Assembly (NCBI RefSeq): GCF_000516985.1
Contig: NW_006917093.1
Coordinates: 2,666,001-2,730,000, forward strand
DNA from: Pestalotiopsis fici W106-1
Lineage: Eukaryota; Ascomycota; Sordariomycetes; Amphisphaeriales; Sporocadaceae
Length of the DNA stretch: 64,000 nucleotides
Direction of reading: 5' to 3'
The notes beneath the pieces were generated by a model that did no database searches, had not been told where the DNA came from, and saw nothing but the letters and a program-made list of their open reading frames with translations. The position numbers were made by a program, and so were the translations under genes. Below, piece by piece: positions 42,250-53,103 of the stretch (position 1 is the stretch's first letter; each line of letters begins with the position of its first letter).

Positions 42250-44778
42250 ATGAGGCTCCCACAGCTTTGTCGCGCAAAGCAGCGATTATGGCTGGCGCGA
42301 CGACACGTCCAATCGGCGCCAATCTCCGGGTGGTCAAGTTCGCTGCATCTGACCCGGCGATCAGCAGCCCTACGGCGCCCAGGCCATGAGACCCGGCAGG
42401 CCACTTTGGATAGGAGTGGCCGACAGTTCCCTCGGGCCTTTTTCACATCCCGGAAGCAGCAGCAGGAGCAGCAAGAGCAGCAGAAAAATTCCGGTAAAGG
42501 TATATTGCCTAGAGCCGTGTCAGCGGTCCTAGTTCTTGGTGGCTTACTCGTGTACACCGTTTATCCAGGCCAAGAATTGCAAAGTGCCCGCCTTGGGCGC
42601 GAAACCAACAGCCGCCTAGATGATATCACAGACCAAGATGCCCAAGCTCAGGAACCCACTGCTTGGTCCTCATTTGCAAACAAATTCAAGGATCTGTCCA
42701 CCGTGACCAGTATCGAGTGGTCTTCGCTGTCGGATCGCATGGTGGAAATGATCTTGCCCGAGTGGTCCAAGGCATTCCCGGCCTATTTTGCAAAGTTGCA
42801 GCGCGAGCTCTCCATGGCGCCCGGCTCCTTGGCCGATGAGATATGGAACGAGGCACACGACCCCTTTGCACACCCTGAGATCCGGTACAAAGCCAAGGTG
42901 CGCGTCTCGGATGAGCTATGCGACGAGGAGAAGGAGTTTCTTGCTCGGCGGAAGAAGGTTGCCACAATGGCTTTGGCGCGCTACCTTGGTCTGAATGAGG
43001 CAGACGTCCATCCAGATGACGTGCCGACCATCGCCATGTGCGGATCTGGAGGTGGTTTGCGGGCGCTGGTGGCTGGTACTGGGTCACTTCTCGCCACACA
43101 AGAAGATGGCCTCTTTGATTGCGTCACCTATACATCGGGCGTGAGCGGGTCTTGCTGGCTACAAACGCTTTACCATTCATCCTTTACTGAACGACGACTC
43201 GAGAATGTCATAGAACACTTGAAGGCCCGACTCGGAATTCATATTGCATATCCACCTGCGGCGTTCTCGTCTGTGCTTTCGGCCCCCACGAACAAACTGC
43301 TTCTCAGTAGCATGGTGGAAAAGTTAAAAGGCGATCCCAACGCGGATTTCGGTCTTGTCGATGTGTACGGTATCTTGTTGGCAGCTAGGCTGCTTGTGCC
43401 CAAGGGCGAGTTGGGCGTCAACGAGCGTGACTTCAAGCTCTCCAACCAACGAGACTACATCAAGTATGGGCAGAATCCGCTTCCGATTTACACTGCCGTT
43501 CGTCACGAGATCCCAGACATTGCCGGTATCGCTTCCGAAACGAACGGCTCTCCGTCAGAAGAAGCCAAGGAGATCGCGAAGCAAGAGTCTTGGTTTCAAT
43601 GGTATGAGATGACACCGTATGAGTTCTTTTGCGAAGAGTTTAGCGCGGGCATCCCAACATGGGCCATGGGGCGCAACTTCAAGAACGGTGTTGATGTTCC
43701 TCCGGAGAGCGGCTTCCACCTGCCTGAGCTTCGCATGCCTATTCTCATGGGCATTTACGGCTCAGCTTTTTGTGCAACATTGAGCCATTACTACCGTGAG
43801 ATCCGACCACTGGTGAGAAGCCTAACGGGGTTTAGTACAATTGATGAGATGGTACATGGTCATAATGATGATCTGTCCAAGGTCCACCCAATCGACCCAG
43901 CCCAGATTCCCAACTTTGTGTACGGAATGGACGATCAGCTCCGATACACTACGCCGACAGCAATCACCAAGACGCCGTATATCCAGTTGATGGACGCCGG
44001 AATGTCCAATAATCTTCCCATATATCCTTTGCTACGCCCCGGCCGTGATGTCGACATCATCATCGCCTTTGACGCCTCTGCAGATATCAAAACGGACAAC
44101 TGGTTGTCAGTGACCGATGGTTATGCTCGCCAGCGCGGTGTTAAGGGCTGGCCGGTTGGTGTAGGTTGGCCAAAGGCTGGTGAAGCACCAGCAAAGACCG
44201 AGCATGAACTCGAGGAGGCACAAGCTTCTTCGACGGCCGAAGCAGAGTCAAAATTGCGCGAAGCTCAAGAGGCCAATGGCGGCGGTCGACCGACGGATCC
44301 GGCAGATCAGAAAGACAAAGCTCAACACGACCAATCGCACCCTGAAGACTCGGATCTTGGATACTGCACTATCTGGGTTGGATCAACTCAGGAGCGGTCC
44401 TCGGAGCCACCGCCACCAAGCAAGGCTATTGATGATTCTAGCAGCTGGCAGCTTCTGGAACAGGATGCCGGCATCGCTGTCGTTTATTTACCTTTCATGG
44501 CGAACCCCAAAGTGGATGGAGTGGACCCGGCAAAGAGCGATTACATGAGCACTTGGAACTTTGTATACACACCTGAACAGATCGACAAGGTTGTTGAACT
44601 AGCTCGCGCCAATTACGACGAAGGCAAGGAACAAATACGCGGTTGTGTTAGAGCCGTCTACGAGCGTAGGAAAAAGATGAGAGAGGAAAGAGAAGCTGGA
44701 ATTAAGAACGCGAGGAAGAGAAAGCTGAGAAGATTAGGCATCGAGGGGAAGCTGGGCGAGGGCGATCACTTTAGCTGA
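42250..44778 (+). CDS. Membrane-anchored cPLA2/patatin-fold phospholipase
   Basis: A single exon encodes 842 residues. An Arg-rich N-terminus without acidic residues (MRLPQLCRAKQRLWLARRHV) and a Gln-rich stretch precede a membrane helix at about residues 90-110 (AVSAVLVLGGLLVYTVYPG), a layout that suits mitochondrial inner-membrane import. The cPLA2 catalytic domain carries the oxyanion glycines GSGGGLRAL (about 263), the nucleophile in TSGVSGSCW (about 297-300) and the catalytic aspartate in MDAGMSNNLPIYPLL (about 580). A Glu/Ala-rich insertion lies at about 645-705, and the C-terminus is strongly basic. It should hydrolyse phospholipid acyl chains. Similar long proteins are widespread in filamentous fungi; specificity is untested here. 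Confidence 0.85.
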   Translation: MRLPQLCRAKQRLWLARRHVQSAPISGWSSSLHLTRRSAALRRPGHETRQATLDRSGRQFPRAFFTSRKQQQEQQEQQKNSGKGILPRAVSAVLVLGGLLVYTVYPGQELQSARLGRETNSRLDDITDQDAQAQEPTAWSSFANKFKDLSTVTSIEWSSLSDRMVEMILPEWSKAFPAYFAKLQRELSMAPGSLADEIWNEAHDPFAHPEIRYKAKVRVSDELCDEEKEFLARRKKVATMALARYLGLNEADVHPDDVPTIAMCGSGGGLRALVAGTGSLLATQEDGLFDCVTYTSGVSGSCWLQTLYHSSFTERRLENVIEHLKARLGIHIAYPPAAFSSVLSAPTNKLLLSSMVEKLKGDPNADFGLVDVYGILLAARLLVPKGELGVNERDFKLSNQRDYIKYGQNPLPIYTAVRHEIPDIAGIASETNGSPSEEAKEIAKQESWFQWYEMTPYEFFCEEFSAGIPTWAMGRNFKNGVDVPPESGFHLPELRMPILMGIYGSAFCATLSHYYREIRPLVRSLTGFSTIDEMVHGHNDDLSKVHPIDPAQIPNFVYGMDDQLRYTTPTAITKTPYIQLMDAGMSNNLPIYPLLRPGRDVDIIIAFDASADIKTDNWLSVTDGYARQRGVKGWPVGVGWPKAGEAPAKTEHELEEAQASSTAEAESKLREAQEANGGGRPTDPADQKDKAQHDQSHPEDSDLGYCTIWVGSTQERSSEPPPPSKAIDDSSSWQLLEQDAGIAVVYLPFMANPKVDGVDPAKSDYMSTWNFVYTPEQIDKVVELARANYDEGKEQIRGCVRAVYERRKKMREEREAGIKNARKRKLRRLGIEGKLGEGDHFS

Positions 44779-46582
44779 TGTTGCCACACCTTGAAGGCGA
44801 GGCTTGTGGCCAAGGGCTTGAAGTCAAATCATGGGAATTTTTCCACATGTACATTATTTTAGCACAGGGTTCTCAAAACCTACCCCCAAAAAGCCACGTA
44901 GCTACTTAAGCAAGAATATAATTGATACCCGGCTCAGAATCGCATCTATTGTTACTACGGCGCTACGCATGGACTTCATCTTGGCAGCATAAACGCACCG
45001 TCGTTTTGGGTGAAAAGACATCGGCCAGAACCAAAAACAAGTGAGTATCCCATCCACCATATCTTCTTCGTCTTTTCTCTAACCTCTACCACTTTCGTGG
45101 TCGGCGTTCTACAGACACCCAAACACGATCCAATCATGTTTGCAGCATCTTGACGCTCGCAGTGTACCGCCGATATATTTTACGAACAAGTGCGCCACAA
45201 TACAAACAAACAACTTGAAAAAGGAGCGTCGCGATCAAGGATAACGATGCTTTCTTGAGTCTTTGGAGTTTGGTTCGGCTTCGAGTTAATATAGCTCGCC
45301 ACGTCCTATCTCCCTGGGTAGATTTGCGCGGGTCACCGCAGGGCCTCAACGTTAAACATGTTCATTATCATCATCGCCATGATCCCGGCATTTGTTCACG
45401 GTGATGTGCTAGCAACCTCGCTGGAGGCCAACGCAACGTCCAGAAATTTTGATGTGGAACTTGAGACGGCGACATTTACGACCATTGAGGGTGGCACGAG
45501 TATTCCCATTATTCCCTCGATTTTGGTTTCTGCTCCTACCACGACAGCCCGCCGTGCCGAGAAGAATAAATCGAAATGGAGGGTTATATCGAATAAGCCA
45601 CAGACGGATCTAGATCCCCCGACGGCGCCAATACATACACGGTATAATAAGTGGGAAAACTATATTTTCAGGGAACCCGTTTTCTGTGAGATGCATTGTC
45701 ACTTGGTGTCTTTGTGCGACGCAACAAATCAACCTTGTAAGAAGGAGCCATTGCTCAGGTAACAACAATATGAAAACATGCTCGCATCGTAATCGTTCAT
45801 TGCGACACATTGACAAGACTGGCTCCCAACTGATTGAGTCTGCCTGGTTTGTCCACTGTGCCATCACGTGGTTGTCGTGGCACCTTAACTTGCTCGATCA
45901 TGCTCAACGCCGTACCCTGCAACTATCTGCCCAGTATATTAGATACCAGCCAGATTCGCCAAACTGGAGCTTTCCGAAAGCATGCGACCCGACTACCACC
46001 TTGCATCTTCCTATTATTACCGAAGGACCAAAATTAAACCCATGAGGTAGAGAAATAAGGACAAAGGAGAGATATACCTTCAGTCAACTAAAGGCCGGAA
46101 ACTGCACGCGTTTGGCAACATGCTTGTGTTCTGCCTCTGGTTTAATCGGGATTTTTACACACATTGCGAGCACCAAAAGAATAAGACATATACCAACTGG
46201 GAAAGAGAGACCATGTCGGAAAGCCAGAAGCATTTGAACACATGATTCTGCCAGCAGGATAGCTGTGTGCGTCTTATTGAATCCTAATGGTAGAATTTGT
46301 ACGAGCATGCATAGCCTCGCCGTCTTACGCAACGACAAATTCGGCCACGCACCGTTTAACCTGCTCAAAGATGCTCAAAAAGGACAATTACCAATACGAG
46401 GCGGGAAAAGAAAGTAAAAATGAAAACAATATGCGTGAGATGCGCGGAAACCTTGTTTTCTTTTTAAGGCGCACTTGGACCTGTCCCGTAAATCAAACCT
46501 GTTTGAGCGTTACCTCGATCTTGGAACCATTTTTAGGTTTCCCGTGGCCGGTATCCTGAGAACAGAGCCAACGCGACGCGAG
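44779..46582. other. Intergenic region, 1.8 kb
   Basis: 3' flank of the phospholipase and promoter of the copper transporter. It contains one doubtful small frame with a signal-like start (listed next) and otherwise only short frames. No repeat was recognised. Confidence 0.5.
45358..45762 (+). CDS. Doubtful small secreted protein
   Basis: The frame encodes 134 residues beginning MFIIIIAMIPAFVHGDVLA, which would be a good signal peptide, followed by a Thr/Ile-rich stretch (TATFTTIEGGTSIPIIPSIL). After about residue 70 the composition is no longer protein-like, and the end may be intronic or chance. No homologue is recalled. It could be a small effector-type gene with a wrong 3' end, or nothing. 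Confidence 0.25.
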   Translation: MFIIIIAMIPAFVHGDVLATSLEANATSRNFDVELETATFTTIEGGTSIPIIPSILVSAPTTTARRAEKNKSKWRVISNKPQTDLDPPTAPIHTRYNKWENYIFREPVFCEMHCHLVSLCDATNQPCKKEPLLR

Positions 46583-47368
46583 ATGGCGCCGACAATGACA
46601 ATTCCGATGCCCATGGGCGATGCATCGTCGGCAATGACGGCTGATGCGACGTCCATGTCCATGGCCACACCGACAGCCATCGACAGCAATAGTATGGGCG
46701 GCATGGGCGACATGAATGCCATGATGGGCGGCGCCGGCAGCGACTCGAGCGACAGCATGGGGCCCATGGCCATGACCTTTTTCTTCTCTTCCAACACGTC
46801 GCTCTTCTTTCGGTCCTGGACGCCGCCCAATGCCGGGGCCTATGTCGCGACTTGCGTCTTCCTGCTGCTTCTGGCGGTCTTGATGAGGGCCATGCTGGCG
46901 CTCAAGCCGATTCTGGAAACCTCGGTCTGGAAGCCTCGACGCGGGTCCGACTCGCACGAAATGCTGCTTTCGGACGAGTGTTGCGACGAAGACCAAGACC
47001 GGCTCAAGGAACAACAACACTTGGTTCGGGGAAGAGATGCTAGTAGTAGCGGCATTCAGCGGCTGCGTTTGGAGATCAAGAGCCGGTGGTATGGGTGGAG
47101 GCTCAAGTCGCGTTGGTTGCGAGCCATGTTTGAAATGGCGTTGGCTATTCTTGGGTACCTCTTGTAAGAATTCTACCAAGTCCAAGGGTTTTACCTTTTG
47201 GTTTCCGTTGGAAAGCCTGCAACTGACATGTATGGGAACAGAATGCTTGCTGTCATGACTATGAATGCAGGGTACTTCATCGCCGTCGTCGCCGGAGTAT
47301 TTTTGGGTACATTTATCCTGGGCGACTTGGCTACGAATAATTCCTTGTACGAAGAGCATCATTGTTGA
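46583..47368 (+). CDS. Ctr-family copper transporter
   Basis: Two exons (46583-47163, 47242-47368) give 235 residues. The Met-rich N-terminus has several MxM and MxxM copper-binding motifs (SMSMATP, SMGGMGDMNAMMGG). Helix 1 begins MTFFFSSNTSLFF and continues GAYVATCVFLLLLAVLMRAML. Helix 2 carries the essential MxxxM (MLAVMTMNAGYF) and helix 3 the GxxxG packing motif (AGVFLGTF). The long loop between helices 1 and 2 is charged. The C-terminus ends EEHHC, an HCH-like metal site. It should form a trimeric high-affinity Cu(I) importer in the plasma membrane, or an exporter from the vacuole. Splicing creates the MxxxM motif, since the intron falls right before it. The frame extends upstream to 46475, but MAPTMTIPMPMG is the natural start. 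Confidence 0.9.
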
Positions 47369-47853
47369 GCTCGTATTTCCCTTCCACTCCAGTAGCGCTC
47401 GGAGAAACAGGTTTTCTATTCATCCATTTCCATAATGATGTTGTCACTCATCTCTTTCTTTGTCACATGTGGGACTCGGGGATCATACTGCATGAATATC
47501 CAATATAAGCCAAAGTCTTTGGGCATTATAGGCTGTCTTTAGGGTGCAGTTACAGCATTTTACAAATATTGAGTTCAAAGCGCCCATAATACACTTGCTA
47601 TCGTTCGCATAGTACCGGACAAGCCCAAGCGATGTGTCCTTTGCGGGGAAGACCCGAAGACCGTAATGTTAAGCATGGCGTAGATGTGGCCATGACGTAA
47701 ATTAATCGTCACACAACACAAGTTCTATTTCATTTACTTTGAACAAGAGTTAACATTTTATTAAAGCTGTTTTCTGCGGAATTGCTCGTTATTAAATTTC
47801 CTTCTGATCTTACCCTTCGTGCTTCTCATAGTCTAACGACTTTATATCTCGAT
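47369..47853. other. Intergenic region
   Basis: 3' flank of the copper transporter and promoter of the GFA-family gene. Nothing else was recognised. Confidence 0.6.
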
Positions 47854-48420
47854 ATGCCAGACCTTCCTGGGAGCTGTTATTGCCACGCCATCCGATTCAC
47901 CATCACCCTGAACGACCCCGACTCTGAAGCGAGGACGAGTATCTGCCACTGTGGAAACTGTAAAAAGTTCACGGGTTGCAACTATGGCATCACGACCAAA
48001 ATTCCTCGCTCTGCTTTGAGAATCACGGATGGAAGAGACCAGATTAAGGTGCATGAAGCAGACAATGGCAGCGGAGTGATGCTGCATCGAGAATTTTGTG
48101 GGCAGTGTGGTGGCAGTCTGCTTGAATATGGTGTAAGTGTTCTTCTGTGGTTGAATCTTTCTTGAAGAGAAGATACTCAACATGCTCTTGATCAGGCTAA
48201 TGCTGGCGATAACATATATGTCTTCTATGGAACATTGGAGGACCACGCGCGGGGTCAAGTTGAACCCAAAGGCGAATTCTTCTGTAAGCTTCGGGATCCG
48301 TGGATGCCTGAGGTAGAAGGTAGGTTACCAATATGAGGATATACTCGCTTTTGTGGATATTTGCGTGTCCTGCTAATAGGTATATCAGGCCTTTTCCATA
48401 AATATGAGATCAAACAGTGA
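47854..48420 (+). CDS. GFA-fold (Mss4-like, CENP-V/GFA domain) zinc protein
   Basis: Three exons (47854-48132, 48196-48319, 48380-48420) join in phase to 147 residues. The zinc ligands of the GFA fold are all present: GSCYCHAIRF, ICHCGNCKKFTG and FCGQCGGSLLEY. The downstream part has NIYVFYGTLED, FFCKLRDPWMPEVEG and the terminal LFHKYEIKQ. The family is named after glutathione-dependent formaldehyde-activating enzyme, but that activity is disputed and most fungal members are uncharacterised. The last exon is only 13 codons plus the stop. Length and domain order are normal. Confidence 0.85.
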
Positions 48421-48923
48421 TCAAATGCTCTGTTAACAAAAGAGAACAAGCCAATAGGATGAATTATATCTTGATAACATGTCATCCCGTAGTTTTAACG
48501 GACTTTGTACCATTTTCGTTACTTAGTTCATGGTAGGTATTATTGGAAAGATTTTGAAATCTATTTCTTCCTTCATCGTCGAACCTTTATCGTGTCAGAG
48601 CCGTGGAACAATTCATTGTCCAGAAAGCCTCGTACGAGACAATCATAAAAGCATCCTCGTGGTAAAGAAAACTGCATTATTGTATTCGACGGGGTAGCGT
48701 TTTGTCTATCGACAGCTTCCTTGAGGCAAAGGAACAAAGGAAAGTTCCCCGCGAAACAATGTCTTTGATGGTGGTCCTCTCAGCTTCCCGTCCCAACGCA
48801 GATATATTTAAACAGGCATAGGAGGTTCGATGTAACCTATCTTCATTCTGGAAAATCAGAACATCTAAAATCAGTACAATAACCAAACAAGACAACACTT
48901 TAACCTAATATACAGCTTCGAAA
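48421..48923. other. Intergenic region
   Basis: 3' flank of the GFA-family gene and promoter of the large cysteine-cluster gene. No supported gene. Confidence 0.6.
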
Positions 48924-51900
48924 ATGGCAGCGCCACCACCACAAATCAATCAGCCCATCTGCAACTTCACTGTTGCCCCGCCTGGCGTTGAAATACCGAG
49001 AAGGGGTCGATGTCTTGCATGTCAGTCGAGGTCCGCTAGTTATGTGAGGTGTCGCGGTCTCAGCGCCACCCAAGGGTGCGTGGACTGTGCTGACGCAGGA
49101 ATTCCATGTATCCGTGGAGACTTTGCTCTTCCCCCCAATCCGGGCCGACGAACTGGTCCAATTGTGTACCCGGCCTGGACTGCTTGCTCAAGATGTGCCA
49201 ATTTCGACGAGTGCGACCGAGGCCATCCTTGCCAGAGATGTATTGACAAGGGCCAAGCAGCCGCCTGCGAAAGGGAAGCTCTTTGGCGAGGCTTGCTTTA
49301 CCGCCCTATCCCAGGCGACAACATGTACGGATATTGGATAATGCAGAAGCAGGGTAAAGGCCCGAATGGCCATGAGGACCGCGATCTTACTGGAGAGTGG
49401 GCATTTTGGAGGATGCCAGACAATTACCACATCGAATTCGCTCTCATGAAGTACTGGGAGTACGGCTGGCTCGATCATTGGCATGGCCCACGGGAGCTGA
49501 CTTGGGGAACACCGGAGTTGCCCGCACAACTCGGGCCAATCTATATTGGTCCGCCCGCGGGCTTTCCGACGCCGGCCCCGATAACGTATTTCCGCCCGAA
49601 CTGCGCGCCGCTCCCAGCTGCCCTATCAGCTCGGGGTGGAACGGAAAGGACTCCGATGGAAGAGCTTGCTGTCCGGCTTGGCTGGCCTGTACCAGATCGG
49701 TCTGAAAGGACACCTGCCGATGAGATCGCAGATCGACTTTCTTGGAGCTTAGGAACTCAACCGCCTCAACCTCTGCCTACGACGCCGGCACCGCTAACCC
49801 GGTTCGGGGCAGTCAGAAGGGCCCCGTCTGTACCGCCACCAGCTGTGGGACCACGAGCTGGACAACCCGCATGGGGGCCACTAGGCCCGGGGTTCGGAGC
49901 CTTTGAGGAATGGCAGCCACCTATAGACCCAGCAATCCAAGGCTCTGGCCCCTCGGCAGCCAAGGACAAGGGCAAGAGGGTGAGGTTTGGGGATGAGCAG
50001 GGCGATGAAGATGACCCTGAAGATGGCAACGGCGGCAAGAGAACAAAGGTCAACGACAAAGAAGCAGAGGACCAGGCACCAAAGGCACCACCAAAGTGGC
50101 GACCAACGGGAGGTAAGGCCCCGATTTGGGGAAACAAAGCTGGCAAGAAACCATACTTTGGAGGTAAAGGACCAGTGTGGCCAGGCACGCTTAGCACGCC
50201 TCAGCCGCCCGTGGAACAAGTCGACACGCAAGACTACCAGACCGCTATTGGGGACACAGGTTTTGTGTTTTTCCAAGACGACATGGAGATTGACGATGTC
50301 GTAGGAGGAGCACATTTTGGTGCCAGTAGCCCTCTCCCTGAAAAGTCGCCAAGTCCGCCTCGGGGGTCTAGAATAGGAAGCCCTGAGCCACCGAGGAATG
50401 AAGATCCATTCCGTGATCCTTCTGCACCACTGGTGCCAAACCTGCGAGACTTCCTAGACCAGACTCTCAACCAGGCAGGCCCTTCCAGCGCTGTGAAATC
50501 CCCACCACCGCAGGTCCTGGACGCTCATGGAAACCTCTCACCGCTGTCACAACTCCTTCACGGCGGCTTGGAGGCACAAGGACAACCAACGCCTGCTGTT
50601 CAGAATTCCGACAAGTTGCCTGTACCCCCCGTGAGACCGCCTCCAGCACCCCAAACCTTGCCTGGCTGGGCCCCTCAAACAGCTGATGAACTCATTGCCA
50701 GTAACGAAGCCATGTTTGGACCGCACACGGCGTACGTCCGGAGAAGGTGGAGTTATTACCCCTTACAAGCGCGAGTACAGACCCATAGTGTAGCAAGCGC
50801 GGCCTGGATTCAGTATATCATGGAGCAACTGAACCCAAACGGCATGCCCGTCGCGCGCGCAGATCGCCCAGTCGCTCGCCCGCCCTCCCCGGGGCCATAC
50901 ACGCCCATATTTGTGACTGATCCCTCGGCTATTCCCGCCGATCACCCGTTCAAAGAGGACATGGGAAGAGGGCCGATGCCTAATATCCACAGACAACGTG
51001 CCTGGAAGGTAGGTGCCATTGCAGAGCCTCCTGGCAGAGTGTGCAGCAGTTGTGAAAACTTCACTCAGGGTATTTGCGAGTCTGATGAGCATCACCCTAG
51101 CCACCGATGCTATGTCTGCTCCGACTGCGACACAAGGGGCCGTGAAAACGTCAGAGCCCTCATGCAGGAATTCAATTTTATCAATTCAAGCAAGAGATAC
51201 GCCTGCCGCGCATGCACAGCCGGACTGCTACACAACCCCAGCTTTACCAATGGTTCAGGTATAGATATTTACGACGCCAGACTTTCTGAGGATGCATCTC
51301 CGGATACCGTCGGCTATGACCCTAGGTGCTATACACAGGATCACCACCCCAACGAGGGACTGGTGATCCGCGGCGGCGTCCACCCACGACATGTCTACAC
51401 TGGTTGCCCCTGTGCTGAGAAGTTACTCTTCAGAAGGCTCTGCAACGGCCATCGTTCCCAGGCTTTCTTTGACAGCTTGAACAGATTGTACAAAATGGCA
51501 GCATACAAGTGGGGTCGGATAGACGCTCAGGTAGATAGCGACGTCTGCTTTGCTTGCATGAAGAACCCTCCCCAGATGCCCGGTGACATGACCAACCAGG
51601 ACGAGGCCGGTCGTGTATGGGCATGTCTAATGTGCAGCGGTGTATGTGTCGGCGACTGCCCTGCCAACCTCTCTGTCATGTCTGATGAGGTGCCTCTCCT
51701 GCCCTTTGGCGATGCGCCCGAAGGCAAGAAGGTGAGAATCTTGGCCCCACCATCTCGTGAGGGCAGTAGTGAGGAGGAGGAGGATGCCGGCAACCAGAAC
51801 CGCGAGTATAGCAGTGACAGCAATAACGGCGATAACACAAAGGGTGACGACGACAATGATGATAGTGGAGATGCCGATAGTTCAGGGGATGGAAACGGTG

Positions 51901-52001
51901 ATAAGGCCAACAATGCCGATAATACGGATGCAGACGGGGATGAGCAGATGGGAGGCACCAGCTACGATGAACAAGATGACCCACTCGGCATCTACAACTG
52001 A
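48924..52001 (+). CDS. Large protein with several zinc-cluster-like cysteine modules, unknown function
   Basis: A single exon encodes 1025 residues. Two cysteine modules lie at the N-terminus: about 30-62 (CLAC...C...CVDCADAGIPC, spacing CX2CX9CX8CX2CX6C) and about 87-115 (CSRCANFDEC, HPCQRC, spacing CX2CX5CX5CX2CX8C). Both are like stretched Zn2Cys6 clusters. A tandem motif RTPMEELAVRLGWPV / RTPADEIADRLSWSL follows at about 240-275. The middle is long, proline-rich and disordered. From about residue 705 a third cysteine-rich block begins (VCSSCENFTQGIC, HRCYVCSDC, YACRACTAG), with later pairs (GCPC, CFACMKNPP, CLMCSGVCVGDC). The tail is Asp/Asn/Gly-rich and acidic. It may be a nucleic-acid or chromatin protein; no domain was named with confidence. 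Confidence 0.75.
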   Translation: MAAPPPQINQPICNFTVAPPGVEIPRRGRCLACQSRSASYVRCRGLSATQGCVDCADAGIPCIRGDFALPPNPGRRTGPIVYPAWTACSRCANFDECDRGHPCQRCIDKGQAAACEREALWRGLLYRPIPGDNMYGYWIMQKQGKGPNGHEDRDLTGEWAFWRMPDNYHIEFALMKYWEYGWLDHWHGPRELTWGTPELPAQLGPIYIGPPAGFPTPAPITYFRPNCAPLPAALSARGGTERTPMEELAVRLGWPVPDRSERTPADEIADRLSWSLGTQPPQPLPTTPAPLTRFGAVRRAPSVPPPAVGPRAGQPAWGPLGPGFGAFEEWQPPIDPAIQGSGPSAAKDKGKRVRFGDEQGDEDDPEDGNGGKRTKVNDKEAEDQAPKAPPKWRPTGGKAPIWGNKAGKKPYFGGKGPVWPGTLSTPQPPVEQVDTQDYQTAIGDTGFVFFQDDMEIDDVVGGAHFGASSPLPEKSPSPPRGSRIGSPEPPRNEDPFRDPSAPLVPNLRDFLDQTLNQAGPSSAVKSPPPQVLDAHGNLSPLSQLLHGGLEAQGQPTPAVQNSDKLPVPPVRPPPAPQTLPGWAPQTADELIASNEAMFGPHTAYVRRRWSYYPLQARVQTHSVASAAWIQYIMEQLNPNGMPVARADRPVARPPSPGPYTPIFVTDPSAIPADHPFKEDMGRGPMPNIHRQRAWKVGAIAEPPGRVCSSCENFTQGICESDEHHPSHRCYVCSDCDTRGRENVRALMQEFNFINSSKRYACRACTAGLLHNPSFTNGSGIDIYDARLSEDASPDTVGYDPRCYTQDHHPNEGLVIRGGVHPRHVYTGCPCAEKLLFRRLCNGHRSQAFFDSLNRLYKMAAYKWGRIDAQVDSDVCFACMKNPPQMPGDMTNQDEAGRVWACLMCSGVCVGDCPANLSVMSDEVPLLPFGDAPEGKKVRILAPPSREGSSEEEEDAGNQNREYSSDSNNGDNTKGDDDNDDSGDADSSGDGNGDKANNADNTDADGDEQMGGTSYDEQDDPLGIYN

Positions 52002-53103
52002 TGTTGGTTATCATCCTTGTCACTTGTACCAAAGGTAGGTTTTGATACAGGAGGTAAGTATCGCTTTGTGTTGTACTATCAAATCCAGGTAAGTAATTGT
52101 ATTTGGTAAGTATTTGTGCTATGGCTTTTTAGATCCTTGTGAAAAGATCTCGCATGTACGCATTCGCTGGTATGACTTGAGGTAATGATGTGAACAAAGA
52201 ACAAAGCAACGTAGGTATTGTTTAGAGTAATATTCCAAGACTTGGCTCTGTTCAAACAAAGCAAAGTTTTCATAATGCGAACATGATTTAACAAAAAGCG
52301 ATGCTCCAGATGAGCAAGTCCCACATACTGTAGTCGTTGCTGCTTATTCGTGATCTTTCCGGCTTGTCGTTTTCGAGCAGACTAGTTTGACTCGAGTGAG
52401 AATACTTTCCGATGATATTTGCCGTTGCGCGTAGGGCAGTCTACAAACAATTGTTGTTTCCTTCGAGCAAGCAGGTCTCGTCATCTTCCTTGGTGGCGTC
52501 AGCAGACGCCCGGGGGCTTTCGTGCTGACCATTCCACATCAGCTCAATGGTTACGGGCGTGCTGATGGTCGGAGGATAATTCCTAATTTGGTCCGTTTTC
52601 TCCTGCTGAGAACATCTTCAGCACTTAATCTTGTGCTACTTGACCGCACTGAAAAACATCAATAGCGGAAACACTACTCGACTGGATAACCTTGAGGCTT
52701 GCCAAGTCTGTCTCACCACTAAGCACGAGATCATTTTCCATCCAATCACATTGTTGTAAATGTGTTGATCGTATAACCTTTATGACTTTCTTATGGATAC
52801 AATAACGGGCGCTCGCAGAAAGCCCAACCGTTTGAAGTTTTGACAAGGTCCTTTCCTGGCTGAATTAGTGTATGTCACAAATGGCGCACAAGGTTGAATT
52901 TCCCCAAGATGTCATGTTGCACTCGGCATAACTCCTGGGGAACATAAAGCTGAGTGAGAAGCCAACTATGTAACTCTTTGTCTAAAGGAATTGCACGAAT
53001 TCTTCTTCCCCCCTGCCTCTCATTATTGACAGCGAAGGCTAAAGGGCCCTTTTCGCCAACATTCCGCCTTTCAGATACAAAATCACTGTTCATACATCTA
53101 GAC
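52002..53103. other. Intergenic region, 1.1 kb
   Basis: 3' flank of the large cysteine-cluster gene and promoter of the peroxidase. Minus-strand frames at about 52441-52846 have some protein-like character but no consistent splice model was found (see rejected items). Confidence 0.5.

Noticed and set aside
46493..47362. 289-codon minus frame opposite the copper transporter
   Set aside because: It mirrors the Met/Gly-rich coding strand as low-complexity His/Arg/Gly sequence; the sense strand has all Ctr motifs.
52441..52846. Possible small two-exon minus-strand gene (segments near SVSAIDVFQCGQ and TPVTIELMWNGQ)
   Set aside because: Both segments look protein-like, but no donor and acceptor pair joins them in phase and no start or signal peptide is evident. 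Might be a decayed small secreted protein.
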